The notes beneath the pieces were generated by a model that was not told the DNA's origin, did no database searches, and saw only the letters and a list, made by a program, of their open reading frames with translations. From contig NC_081411.1 of the NCBI RefSeq assembly GCF_030272615.1, positions 832,122,160-832,180,159 of the forward strand: a stretch of DNA of 58,000 bases. The letters are read 5' to 3'. Source of the DNA: Cryptomeria japonica. Its lineage: Eukaryota; Streptophyta; Pinopsida; Cupressales; Cupressaceae. Both the position numbers and the translations under genes were made by a program. How positions within the stretch are numbered: position 1 is the first letter of the stretch; every line of letters begins with the position of its first letter. This document shows positions 40,230-50,764 of this stretch, in pieces.

Positions 40230-40730
40230 GGTTGGAATTTAGACAAGGAGACATTATTGGATTTTACACCTTACACATGAAGGGATTTGAGTGCTTTGAG
40301 TGAATGGATTTTGTATAGTCACTCAAGGACTAAGCTCCTAGAATCACTTGCAAAAACCAAAAACTTCTACAACAAAGAAAAGCAAGAGCATAATTTTACA
40401 ATATGGATGCAAAATATATTGGATCAATATGATAAATGTCGTGCATATGCAATACAATAAAATATGCATTTGAGACCTTCTTTATATAAACAAAGTCAAG
40501 AGATGAGACTAAATAGGATGATGACGAATATTTTAATCCCATGTCATGTGATAACTAGAGGATAAGATCACATGCCTACGATAGATTTCTAGAAAGATTC
40601 TCAGCTCACTAAGTAAACTTAACATTTTAATATGTGTGAAAGGGTCCTAACTAGAAACTAGTTAATAGTGTACCTTGTTCACACTGCAAAGGGTGAAAAT
40701 GTATAGGAAACAAATGGGTTCACACTAACA
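40230..40730 (-). repeat. 3' LTR of deleted Copia element
   Basis: It begins TGTTAGTGTGAACCCATTTG on the minus strand right after the purine tract. It contains a TATA-like TTTATATAAAG motif near 40480-40490. The left border (about 40230) is uncertain because the paired LTR is absent. Confidence 0.6.
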
Positions 40731-40949
40731 CCCCCCCCTTAAGTGTAACTTAGGAAAAATAATGAACAAACATGTAAATGATGCAAAGAATACAGAGATG
40801 GGCCTAGTCTATTAGGTCATATTAGGTATTCATGTACAAATGCAATCTCTTACGAACAAAGAAAAGGAGAAAACTCTCCTAAAAACCATGGTCCACATTA
40901 GAAGTGTGATCATCATCCAAAGGATCAAAGCTATCAACAATAACAAATT

Positions 40950-41930
40950 TTGAAAAAGGTATACTTGATCTAGATACATGATCAACCACTCTAGTAGCAA
41001 TAATATTTTTACTCTGCAAGTCTCTAATGATAATTGAATCTAGCATGGATTGGACAGAGTCTTTCCTACTCCATCACAAGCAATATGATAGATTGAAATA
41101 AGGTTGTTTGATAAATGATGCTCACACAAAACATCCTCAAAGGTGTCATCCATAATATCAATATATCTCTTCCCAATTGCATGCATGTGTGTATTATTTC
41201 CCATCAAAATAGGTGGCATGGCACATGGCTCAAAAGAAGAGAATATGAACTATGAAGAATCCATATGATGAGATGCTCCTAAATCTACAAGTCATCTCCT
41301 TGATCCAAGACTCGCAGAAGCGTAAAGAGCTTGTCCTTTTATTCTTACCTAGCGTAGAAGCAAAACCTTTCTAGCATATTTCCTTATTAAACTGTTTTTA
41401 TCAAGAAAAATAAGTTGACTCAAACATTCTGAAAGATATACACAAATAGGCTCCCCCTTATTTGATGAATTCCCCTTTGAAGAGGATTTGTTTTGCTTTT
41501 GATTTTTATGTGGATTTTCCTTTAATTTCTTTTGTTTCTTATCAAATCCTTTTTGTTCTCTCACTTGATTGACCAACAAAGCCTGAGATTGTGATGTTTT
41601 TTGAGACCCATAGAAATAAGCTTCTATTCTCATGAATAAACATCTTAGAAAAGGCTAAATATGAAGGTGTATTATATGTAGATCCCATAGTTAGCATGTG
41701 AGTATGAAAGTTAGAAACAAAATCATCATATCAAGATCTAGTTTGTTTGATGCATCATAGACCAATTCAATGTCCTTCTCAATTCCACATTCTTTACATT
41801 GTGCTCTTAGATCATTAACCTTAGTGATATAATCTTGGATGTTATCAAAGTTATTTGGATCAAGGATCATCAATTTGATAGCATTTGACTTCATCTGCAG
41901 TGCCATACAATGTTTATTGCCTAAAGGTGT
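40950..41930 (-). pseudogene. Copia gag and protease/pre-integrase remnant
   Basis: Gag text runs from 41906: MALQMKSNAIKLMILDPNNF, DYITKVNDLRAQCKECGIEK. A Lys/Asn-rich basic stretch (KKLKENPHKNQKQNKSSSKG) lies near 41480-41540. The region 41030-41300 reads like the protease end and pre-integrase. Several stops and frame changes are present. Confidence 0.75.
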
Positions 41931-41949
41931 TGGTAAGTATTAAGGAAAG

Positions 41950-42303
41950 TTACCTCTTAAATATTTTTCATGTAATAAGATAGGACATTTTGCATCAAGG
42001 TGTTCAAAAAGAGATAGAAATCATAAGAAGCCATTTAAGCCATGTAAGCCTAAATATCAAAATAAGGGTTATTATGTTGTTGTTGAAGGTGTCATAGATG
42101 ATGAGTTGGATAAGGGAAATCCAGGAGATGAATTTGTGTTAATTTCTATCAAGGAAGATTATCCCACAACTACAAATTCTACAAGTTGCATTAATGAGGA
42201 GAAATCTTTGGCTGCTAAAATTGAGGAGAAGGATGAATGGGTAATTGTTAGTGGTTTATCTCATCATATGATAGGTGATAAGAGTAAATCTGGAAAAGTA
42301 TGA
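41950..42303 (+). pseudogene. Copia gag zinc knuckle and protease remnant
   Basis: The knuckle reads YFSCNKIGHFASRC, so the first of the four zinc ligands is Tyr instead of Cys. The protease motif reads WVIVSGLSHHM, where the usual form is WxIDSGxSxHM; the catalytic Asp is Val. The frame is lost at about 42296. Confidence 0.85.
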
Positions 42304-43580
42304 TGGTGGTATAGTGAGATTTGGTGATAACAAAGCTTGTGTAATCTGTGGTAGAGGTTCTATTTCTCGTGATGGTAAACACAATATCAATGATGTGTTG
42401 TATGTTTTAAAGCATAATATTTTGAGTGTTATTCAGATGGTTGATAAGGGATATAACTCACAATTCAAGAATGGCAATGTGATCTTGAGTAGCTCTAGAA
42501 TTGAGAAATCATCAGGTACAAAGACTAAAGGTAATATCTTTCACTTGAAAGTTGGTGGTAAAAGCTGTTTGATTGCTCAGATTGATGAAAGTTGGTTATG
42601 GCATAAAAGAATGTGTCATGTAAATTTTGATTGCATGTCTAAGATAAGTTCTAATCAAGTAGTGAGAGATCCATCGAAGCTAATAAAGCCTTCTAATCCG
42701 ATTTGTGAGGAATGTCGATCAGGGAAACATAAAAGAGTTACTTATAAAATAAAACAATATAATTCTAATGGATTATTGGATCTTGTACATACTAATATGT
42801 GTGGTCCTTCTAGAGTGAGAAGCTTGCAGGGTGACAGGTATTTCATATTTTTGATTGATGATTATTCAAGAATGATGTGGGTTACCTTCTTAAGGGAGAA
42901 GTCTAAAGCATTGGAGAAGTTCAAGATTTTCAAAGCTACAGTTTAAACTAAGACTAGATTGAAGCTAAAGTGTCTGAGATCTGACAGGGGTGGAGAATTC
43001 ACTTCTAGTGAGTTTGATGTATATTGTGAAGAGCATGGAGTTAAGAGACAGTTATTTGCTCCTAGGACACCACAACAGAATGGTGTTGTGGAGAGAAAGA
43101 ATATAACAATTCAAAAAGTTGTTAGAACCATGATGATTGAAGGAAATGTTTTGCATGTGTATTGGAGAGAAGTTGTGAGTACTGCAGTATACACTCTTAA
43201 GTGGGTAAATGTCAAAGGTGATACTAGCAAGACTCCTTACGAGTTGTGGTTTGGTCATGTCCCTACTATTAGGTATTTCTGAATTTTTGGTAATAAATGC
43301 TATATCAAAAGAAATGAAGATCTTGGAAAGTTTGATGCTAGATGTGATGAAGGAATTTTTCTTGGTTATTATACTAGAAGTAAGGCCTATTGGTGTTATA
43401 ATAGAAGATTGAGAAAGATAGTTGAAAGTACTAATGTGAAGGTTGATGAAGGTAATGTAAGACAAATCAGATCTTGCGGATATGATTATGATGATCAGGA
43501 TGCCAGTTCAAATAAAGGAAAACAAGTGCAGACCCAAAGTCAAGTTCAGATTGATCCGAAAAAGCTAGACAATGAAGAGA
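42275..43580 (+). pseudogene. Copia GAG-pre-integrase, integrase and linker
   Basis: The HHCC zinc site is present (LWHKRMCHVNFDCM, then CEECRSGKHKR). The first catalytic residue in LVHTNMCGP is Asn instead of Asp. The second (CLRSDRGGEF) and third (NGVVERKN) acidic residues are kept. Stops occur near 42944 and 43280 and frames change after 43282. The linker runs to the solo LTR at 43585. Confidence 0.88.
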
Positions 43581-43584
43581 AAGT

Positions 43585-44608
43585 TGTAGACACCTAAAAA
43601 TGTTTCATTAATTGCACACTAAATATTCGTCTAAATTAATTAAGTAATTCTTTAATTATTTAATTAAGCTAATTATTCTTCTAAACTAACTCAATCATCA
43701 TTCAACATTTCTAATTATTCATTTTCCACTTCTTAATTAATTAATCATTTAACCCCTTTCTCAAATATTAATTATTTAATTAATTACGATTAAAATTTTT
43801 AATTAAATAATCTTAATTATTTAATTAATTATATTTCTAATATTTAAATAATTTAATTAAAATTATTTATATTAATTAAATTATTCCTCCAATTCCCCAA
43901 ATTCAAATTTCAAATAATTCCATCTAATTTCATTTCTATCAAATTCACAATTCCCTAAATGTGGATTTCAGTTAATTTCATCTAATTCCAAATCATCAAA
44001 TTCACATTTCACCAAATCTGAATTTCAGTTAATTTCAGGTACATTTCAGCATTCGGAAGTCCAAATTGAAAATAAAAATCAAATTCAATTCCAAAATCCT
44101 ACAACACATGTTGAAATCATAACCGATTGATCAAATCAGTTAACTCAGTTAACTCTTCAATCACCCCTTTTCACTCCAAATCAGTTTTTCTGACTAGTCA
44201 ATCAATCCACTTATCTCTCCAATCAATTCAGTCTTCTATTCAATCAAATCAATCAACTGACTAATCAATTGAGTCATCTGGCTAATCAATTCAGTTCAGT
44301 ACTCAATCAAATGAGTTAACAAATCAATCAAGATGAGTTCACTGATCAATATAAATCAATTCACTCCTAATCATGACTTGAATTCAAAATCCCTCCCCAT
44401 ACATGTTGAAAATCTATATAAATAACATCAATTTCACAAATCAAGCCAGATCTAGCTCTTCAAAGCAATTGCCATCTTATGTAGGAATTTCAATGCAATA
44501 TCTGAGAGCCACCCACACAATTTTAGAGAGGAGCAATGGAAGCACAAATCTGAAATAGGGAGTTTGAATTTGTTTAAAGCTTTCATATGACTTTCAAGCA
44601 TGAAAACA
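43585..44608 (+). repeat. Solo LTR (1024 bp) inserted in the Copia linker
   Basis: It starts TGTAGACACCTAAAA and ends CATGAAAACA. The flanks are AAAGT (43580-43584) and AAAGG (44609-44613), a target duplication with one change. Removing the LTR and one flank restores the host Copia reading frame. The first 15 bases match the start of the Gypsy 3' LTR at 47526 (minus), so it is a related Gypsy family. A TATATAAA box is at about 44413-44420. CAAT-rich degenerate repeats fill 44100-44350. Confidence 0.85.
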
Positions 44609-44613
44609 AAAGG

Positions 44614-45490
44614 TACAAATGCTTGCGCAAAAGAAAGAGTTCAAGAGACTGAAATTCAAGAAAAACCTAAAACTCCCAGGGATGTGAGGTTGAATCATTC
44701 AGAAAAATAGATTATTGGTGATAAGAATAGAGGTGTGATGACTAGGAAAAGACTTGTTGAAGAATTTTGTTTGATTTCTAAGATCAAACCTAAAAATGTT
44801 GATGAAGCATGTAAAGATGAAAATTGAATTAAAGCTATGGAAGAAGAATTGAATAAGATTGAGAAAAATGATACATGGAATCTTGTTCCTAAACCTAAGG
44901 ATACAAATATAATTGGAACTAAATGGGTATTCTGGAATAAGTTGAATGAACAGGGTGAAGTTGTTCGAAATAAAACTAGACTTGTTTGAAGGTTTATTCA
45001 CAGGTGGAAGGAATTGATTATGAGGAGACTTTTTCTCTGGTAGCTAGAATTGAAGTTGTTAGATTATTTATTGCCTATGCTGCTAATAAAGATTTCAAGG
45101 TTTATCAGATGGATGTAAAATCAACCTTTCTTAGTTGTGAGTTGGAAGAAGAAGTTTACATTGAGCAACTAGATGGATTTCAACTGATAGATGAAAATGA
45201 CATGGTTTGTCGATTGAAGAAAGCATTGTATGGATTGAAGCAAGCCCCTAGAACCTGGTATGCTAGATTGAATAATTATTTGATGAAGCTTGGATCCAAT
45301 AAAGGTACTGCCGACAATAATTTTTATTTCAAGATTGATCAGAATATCATTTTGATTGTTGAAGTTTTTGTTGATGACATTATCTTTGGATGAAATGATT
45401 GCCTGTGTAAGAAATTTGCTGAAGAGATGCAAAATGAGTTTGAGATGTCTATGATTGGTGAGATGAATTCTTTCTGGGATTGTAAATTAC
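44614..45490 (+). pseudogene. Copia reverse transcriptase
   Basis: It contains [54 protein letters not shown] and FVDD near 45370 (the YVDD catalytic motif with Phe). Stops occur near 44826, 44987 and 45391. RT would have copied the element RNA in the cytoplasm. Confidence 0.92.
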
Positions 45491-46319
45491 TTAGTTGGAT
45501 AAATGTATTTTCATATCTCAGTCCAAGTATGTAAAGGAATTGTTGAAGAAATTTGGTTTTGACGACTCTAAACCAGTTGGTACACCTATGGTGACCGGAT
45601 GTAAGTTGACAAAGGATGATGATTCTCTGAAAGCTAATCAGACTAGATATAGATATATGATTGGTGGATTGTTGTATTTGACTCAGACTAGACCTGATAT
45701 AATGAATGTTGTGTGTCATGTTGCTAGATTGCAAGTTGATCCTAAGGAATCTCATGTTACTGCTATAAAAAAGATATTTATATATTTGAAAGGGACAATT
45801 GATTTTGGTTTTTGGTATCCTAAGAATGATGACTTTACCTTGAGTGCTTTTATAGATGTTGATTGGGCAAGTGATGTTGATGACCATAAGAGTACTACTA
45901 ATGGTGCATTCCTTTTGGGTAAGAAATTGGTCTCTTGGGAAAGTAAGAAGCAAAATGTTATTTCTTTATCTATTGTAGATGTTGAATACATTGTTGCTAC
46001 TCGCAATTGTACTTAGGTAATTTGGATGAAGTAGATGTTGAAGGATATAGGAGTTATTTGTGATGAGCCTATTACTATATACTGTGATAATTCAAGTGCT
46101 CTCAATATTTCAAAGAATCAGGTGTTGCATTCTAAAATAAAGCATATATCAATCAAGTTTCATTTCCTGAGAGAGAAGGTGAATGGAAAAGAAGTCATAT
46201 TGGAGTATGTATCTACAAAAGAACAGATTGCAGACATATTTATGAAGCCTTTGCCTAAAGATACTTTTGAGTATCTCAGAGAGAAGTTAGGGGTGATTTC
46301 CCCTGCTGATGAGAACTAA
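45491..46319 (+). pseudogene. Copia RNase H
   Basis: Contains [52 protein letters not shown] and, after a stop at about 46015, TIYCDNSSALNISKNQVLHS and STKEQIADIFMKPLPKD. It ends ISPADEN at 46319. Apart from that stop it is nearly complete. Confidence 0.92.
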
Positions 46320-46745
46320 GATGCATGGATTTGCATCAGTCCGGTGAACTTCACATAGATATTTTGTTATCTGGATTGATCAGTGAGGCTGCTACTTAGG
46401 GGGAGTAGTCAGTGTTGGTGTTCAGTGGTTCAGATGTACAAATTTGTGAAGCTAATTCAAAGGGGGAGAGAATACTAATTCCTGAGCCTTTGTCATTGAT
46501 GTTAAAGGGGGAGAGAAGAGCATGTGAAAAAACCAGAAACATTTCAGGGTAGAAAATCAGAGATTTATGATTTGAGTTGTTTGTCAAAGGAGGAGTTTAT
46601 CCTTGTGATTTTGAGGGAGATTGTTGTGAGTTGATTTCTTTATTTTCATTGATTTTTTTTCACATTCATATGTTGCCATCAATGCCAAAGGGGGAGATCG
46701 TTAGAAATTGTTGGATATTGCTGAGAAGTTTGCTGGTGTATACGG

Positions 46746-47526
46746 TGAAAATGGATAACAACAATGATGAAAGACTAAATGAATTCAACCACAAAACCCT
46801 AACCCAACAACAACAAAGATCCACCATAACATATGAAGATTACCTAAGACAATGCAAATCAAATGAAATCACAAAGATTATACCATCATATGTCCAATAA
46901 GGTTTTGATCTCCATTCTTCCTATCTCCATTGATCTTGCTTGATATATTTGCTCTCAGATTTTATATGTGCACAAGAGCTCAACAAAGAATAGAAATGTG
47001 GTTGCAAGTAGGATCACATGTAAAAGTGCAAAGGCGTAATGTAGTCGAGTAATCAAGTAGTTAGTCAGTTAGGGTTGATAATGAAGAAAGCATCTCCTTA
47101 TATAGAAGACACTATATGAAATGGAGGGATAAGATTGAGAGGTGTAAAAGATAAATGGTCGGCTACGATTAAAGGGTAGGTAAAAGAAATAATAAAATAA
47201 TAAGAGGGTAGGTAGTGTAGGAATTAAGAGATGAATGACATGTGTCATAGGTAGAAAAGGCTAATGAATTAATTAAATAAATAAAGATTCATTTAATTAA
47301 TAGAAGAAGTGGGATCAATTAAATAAATAAAATATTTATTTAATTTAGGAAAAAGGATAATTTAAATAAATAAATGTATTTATTTAAATGAAAAATAAGG
47401 CTAGAAGAGGATAAATGAATTAATTAAATAAATAAAGATTTATTTAACTAATAGAAGAATTAAGCTAAAGTAATTAAATAAATAAAATATTTATTTAATT
47501 AGACATGACAATTTTAGGTGTCTACA
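46746..47526 (-). repeat. 3' LTR of Tat-type Gypsy element
   Basis: On the minus strand it starts TGTAGACACCTAAAATTG next to the purine tract and ends ATCCATTTTCA; the end is chosen as the TG (plus strand) closest to where the Copia LTR stops. It is rich in ATTTAATTAA-type blocks. A TATATAAGG box for the element transcript is at about 47096-47104. The left border is less certain than the right. Confidence 0.75.
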
Positions 47527-47541
47527 TTTTGCCCCTCTTTG
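47527..47541 (-). other. Polypurine tract of Gypsy element
   Basis: CAAAGAGGGGCAAAA on the minus strand directly precedes the LTR start TGTAGACACC, as expected for plus-strand priming. Confidence 0.85.
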
Positions 47542-47626
47542 AGACAATGCAGCTTGTCGTGTTGTTTCAAAGAAGATAAGATGAACTAATACAAAGTTGC
47601 CCCAAGATGGGAATGATATGCCCCCT

Positions 47627-47673
47627 CGAGAGATTGGATGAAAATGTCTGAAAAGATCACAGACAATCTCTCG
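47627..47673. other. Inverted repeat near the Gypsy 3' LTR
   Basis: Arms CGAGAGATTG (47627-47636) and CAATCTCTCG (47664-47673) match perfectly, with an inner TGTCT/AGACA match. It lies between the purine tract and the TATA box of the antisense unit. Confidence 0.75.
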
Positions 47674-47770
47674 ATAAGGAAGAAAGGCTAGAATGAACTG
47701 ACCGGATAAAGTGACAGAGTCACGGGATAATGAAGACTGACTCGGGAAACGAGGGCTAGGGCTAGGGTAG

Positions 47771-47782
47771 TCTATAAAATAG
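47771..47782 (+). promoter_or_regulatory. TATA box of antisense PMD unit
   Basis: TCTATAAAATAG is a good plant TATA box, set inside the near-palindrome GTCTATAAAATAGAC. A C/T-rich start-like region follows about 30 bp downstream. It points toward the PMD frame, opposite to the Gypsy genes. Confidence 0.55.
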
Positions 47783-47870
47783 ACCACGAGGGGAATACAT
47801 CCTCATTGTCATCCACATGTCCAAGAGATCAGAGTGCAAAGTGAGAAGAGAGCAGCAGCAGTCAGCAGCG

Positions 47871-47937
47871 ATGGCATTGGTTCATAGATTCGATTGCGTT
47901 TGCCGATTTCAAAGGCCAGCAGATGCAGGAGAGCCGG
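47871..47937 (+). CDS. Possible first exon of antisense PMD unit
   Basis: An ATG about 90 bp downstream of the TATA box opens MALVHRFDCVCRFQRPADAG and EP, then meets GTAAGT, a consensus donor. If spliced to an acceptor just before 48863 (CTACGGGAG), it would join the PMD frame. The splice is a hypothesis. The same ATG could also be a short upstream frame. Confidence 0.35.
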
Positions 47938-48029
47938 TAAGTACCACAAAACCTCTTTGTACTTTGTCGCATTAATTGTTGTCATAAATGCATCTTAGGT
48001 AGTGTAATAAATGCATTTTAGGACAATGT

Positions 48030-48275
48030 AAAAAATGTGTAGGCGCATCTATGTTGGTGCTAGGTGCATCTATGTTGGCTAGGCGCGTCTACGTTTGTGT
48101 CAGGCGCATCTATGTTGGGAAAAGCGTTTGTGCCAAATGCGAGTGTGTTTGCGTTGTGCAGGCGCGTTTGTGAAATGTGGGCACGTTTGTGCAAGACAGG
48201 CGCGTTTGTACAAAGCAAAGGCATGTTTGTGTATTGCAGGCGCGTCTGTGCAGAGCAGGCGCGCTTATGTCTTCA
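48030..48275 (+). repeat. GC-rich minisatellite (about 20-28-bp units)
   Basis: About ten imperfect units share AGGCGCGTTTGTG- or AGGCGCATCTATGTTG-like text. This is a GC-rich island in an AT-rich region, within the presumed intron upstream of the PMD frame. Confidence 0.75.
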
Positions 48276-48489
48276 AGGGCAAATCGACAGTTCTGTGATG
48301 AACATACATTGTCGATTGGATAAGCTGCTGAGAGGATATACTCAAGAAGGTCCTCTAGGGAAGACTAGGATAGTAAATAGGGCTAGGATTGATAATTCTG
48401 TGATAGAACATACGTTGCCAATGAAGAAACTACTCAAGAGGATACACTCAAGTAGAGGCCCTAGGATAGGATAGATCGAGGCACTTTGT

Positions 48490-48835
48490 GATGAACAGTG
48501 AGTACCAAGACATAATACTTTGTGATGAATAAGGAGTACTAAAAAAAGAGCAGCACTTTGTGATGAACAGTGAGTGCAAATGTGAGCAGCACTATGTGAT
48601 GAACACGGAGTACCACGAGGATAAATAGCAACACTTTGTGAGGAACAGTGAGTGTCACTAGGATAGATAGCAACACTTTGTGATGAACAGTGAATGTCAC
48701 TAGGATAGATAGCAACACTTTGTGATGAACAGTGAGTGTCACTAGGATAGATAGCAACACTTTGTGATGAACAGTGAGCGTCACTAGGATAGATAGCAAC
48801 ACTTTGTGATGAACAGTGAGTGTCACTTTGACTAA
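48490..48835 (+). repeat. 42-bp minisatellite, about 8 copies
   Basis: The unit ACTTTGTGATGAACAGTGAG plus TGTCACTAGGATAGATAGCA is 42 bp. Right-hand copies are nearly identical and left-hand ones diverge. Because 42 is a multiple of three, the minus strand shows an open frame with a 14-residue repeat, which I treat as a by-product. Confidence 0.92.
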
Positions 48836-48871
48836 CATGATTGATTTTCTTGACTACGGGAGTATTTGCCT

Positions 48872-50764
48872 ATGTTGGAGTCATGGGAGAGATTCCCGTC
48901 GATGCAGAGGTTATGACCAGAGCTGACATTCGAGGATAGGGCTGCCATTGAGGTTATGGATTTGAGATTCATTCTGTATGTGCCTGAGTTTCGGGCGAAC
49001 ATGGGGTTGCTGACTGCGCTAGCTGAGAGATGGCACTCAGAGACTTGTAGTTTTCATTTGGCCATGGGTGAGATGACAGTCACCTCAGAGGATGTATATA
49101 GGATATTGAGGATACCGATCGATGGGGAGTTGGTTCCTTACGATCGAGACGGAGACAGGGATGCACTGAGAGGAGTGTTTCAGAATCCAGGATTGAAGAT
49201 GAGGGCTGGACACATGGCATGGGACACGATGACAACGACAGGACTAGCACTACCAGCAATGCTAGGAGGAGTGATCAGTGGGTTCCTGTGTCCAGACAGG
49301 GCGACACGAGGGTTGGTTGTAGGTTGGGGGAGCACCTTGGAGACACTAGTTACACAACATACTAGATATGCCTGGGGACCGTGCGTGCTGGCACACTTAT
49401 ACTATGAGCTGCATCAGTTTGTTTATCATGGATCTGTAGGATTGGGTTGTAGAGTTACATTGCTATAGGTGTGGGCATATGAGCATCTGTCGGTTACCCG
49501 ACCGATACATTTCAGGGGCAGGGGTCATGGACGCAGCTTTGTTCATTTGTACAATATGATTACATCACAACCACATATTGGTAGGTTGGAACATTGGTGC
49601 AAGGTGCTTGATGAGATTGACACTGTGATATGGAGGTCGTACCGTGAGTGTGAGTAGTGGGAGGATGACGCAGTGGATCTACCTTATACCTTTCGGAGTA
49701 GATATCTGATTGGGTAGACGCCCTATGTATTGGAGAGACAGCTAGTTGACAGGGTATGCAGGTAGTTTAGCAGGATCCAACGGATTCCACGGGCTTCCGG
49801 GATGTATGCTCGGATAGTTAGGGATCAGGCACACTTTGGGCCACTGTTGTCATATGATCAGGTCGTGATGCAGCTGGTAGAGATGGTGCCTATGCCATGG
49901 GATATGTGGCTGGAGATTGAGGATGCAGGTATGGATGCAGAGTACATTGTATATTGGGCTGAGCATCCATTTCCACGCCTGACAGACCCAAGGGAGCTAA
50001 TAGATGGAGATGGTGGTGGGGATGGGGATGATGATGGAGATGGTGGGGGGAGAGGTCGACGAAGGAGACGGGGTGTAGTTGGTGAGAGGAGAGTGGCTCC
50101 ACAGAGAGAGGGTGGAGAGGAGAGACAGGCTCGGGTGGTGAGGGGTCGCGGTGGATTGCCACTACAAGTGCCAGCAGCACAGGGTCCTAGATAGGTACAG
50201 GGATAGGGACAGAGGCAGGTACAGATAGAGGTACAGGTACCAGTACAAAGGGAGCCACAAGCAGAGGCACAAGGGGCCAAGGAGGAGGAGGATGAGCTGT
50301 TAGAGCTTAGGGAGATCTGCTAGGGACAGGCAGATGAGATCAAGGACCTGGAGAGGGAGACAGCTAGGCTTAGGAGACAGCTGAGGGATACAAAGCGGGA
50401 GTGGGATCAGGCCATCCAATGTTATACTGAGGCTGAGACAACACTGAGGGCTGGGAGGCAAGTGGCAAAGGACACAGGGGATGGATACGCCTATGTTCTA
50501 CGAGCAAGGGAGGAGATAGGTTATTGGTGAGACCTATACTATAGGGCAGTGCCACCAGAGCAGCGAGCGAGGAGCTTCCGTAGACCATCACAGACATCGA
50601 CGACCAAAGGAGGGAGTCAGAGGAGACAGGCATCCAGCAGTGGGGTTATGGGTCCTCCACCACCACCAGATAGAGGGGGCAGGAGAGATGATCCTGGGGC
50701 AGGTCCTTCTAGGGCTCAGACTCCATCGAGGTCAGGCGGCTCCGAGGGAGGGAGTTCATCATAG
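48872..50764 (+). pseudogene. Antisense plant mobile domain (PMD) protein, nine internal stops
   Basis: One frame of 631 codons runs from ATG at 48872 to TAG at 50762-50764 without a frameshift. The N-terminal ~300 residues match the PMD (the MAIN/MAIL-type, transposon-linked domain): LLTALAERWHSETCSFHLAM, GEMTVTSEDVYRILRIPIDG, then WAYEH and an RGHGRSF-like block. It continues with an acidic Gly/Asp-rich stretch, a basic Arg run, a likely coiled coil (EEEDELLELREI to RRQLRDTKREWDQ) and a Ser/Pro-rich tail. Stops lie at 48914, 49466, 49655, 49715, 49763, 50192, 50204, 50321 and 50528. Each fits a C-to-T change at CAG or CGA. Known PMD proteins of plants act in silencing and genome stability; the role of element-borne copies is unclear. 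The orientation is opposite to the Gypsy genes. Confidence 0.85.

Larger units (their letters stand above)
40230..41935 (-). mobile_element. Internally deleted Copia element (gag-protease next to 3' LTR)
   Basis: From right to left on the minus strand there is a Copia gag, a protease/pre-integrase region, a purine tract (AAGGGGGGG at about 40731-40740) and an LTR starting TGTTAGTGTGAACCC. Integrase, RT and RNase H are absent, so the middle of the element was lost. The 5' LTR and gag start are also missing at the right, where plus-strand Copia sequence begins at about 41940. Confidence 0.75.
41940..46745 (+). mobile_element. Truncated Copia element carrying a solo LTR insertion
   Basis: In order on the plus strand: gag zinc knuckle, protease, integrase, linker, solo LTR (43585-44608, inserted later), RT, RNase H, an untranslated region with repeated AAAGGGGGAGA tracts, a final purine tract at about 46688-46697 and the first ~47 bp of a 3' LTR. 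The left part (5' LTR and most of gag) and the rest of the 3' LTR are missing. The right end is cut by the Gypsy LTR at 46746. Confidence 0.85.

Noticed and set aside
44100-44350. CAAT-rich repeated motifs as a separate satellite
   Set aside because: They lie wholly within the solo LTR and are too degenerate to define a unit.
48030-48835. CRISPR-like regular repeats
   Set aside because: The units are contiguous without unique spacers, and the context is a plant retrotransposon. It is a minisatellite.
48539-48838. Minus-strand open frame with a 14-residue repeat (LTVHHKVLLSILVT)
   Set aside because: It is a by-product of the 42-bp minisatellite, whose period is a multiple of three. It has no other coding feature.
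49858-50280. Minus-strand Cys/Pro/Ser-rich open frames
   Set aside because: They are shadows of the low-complexity PMD tail on the plus strand.
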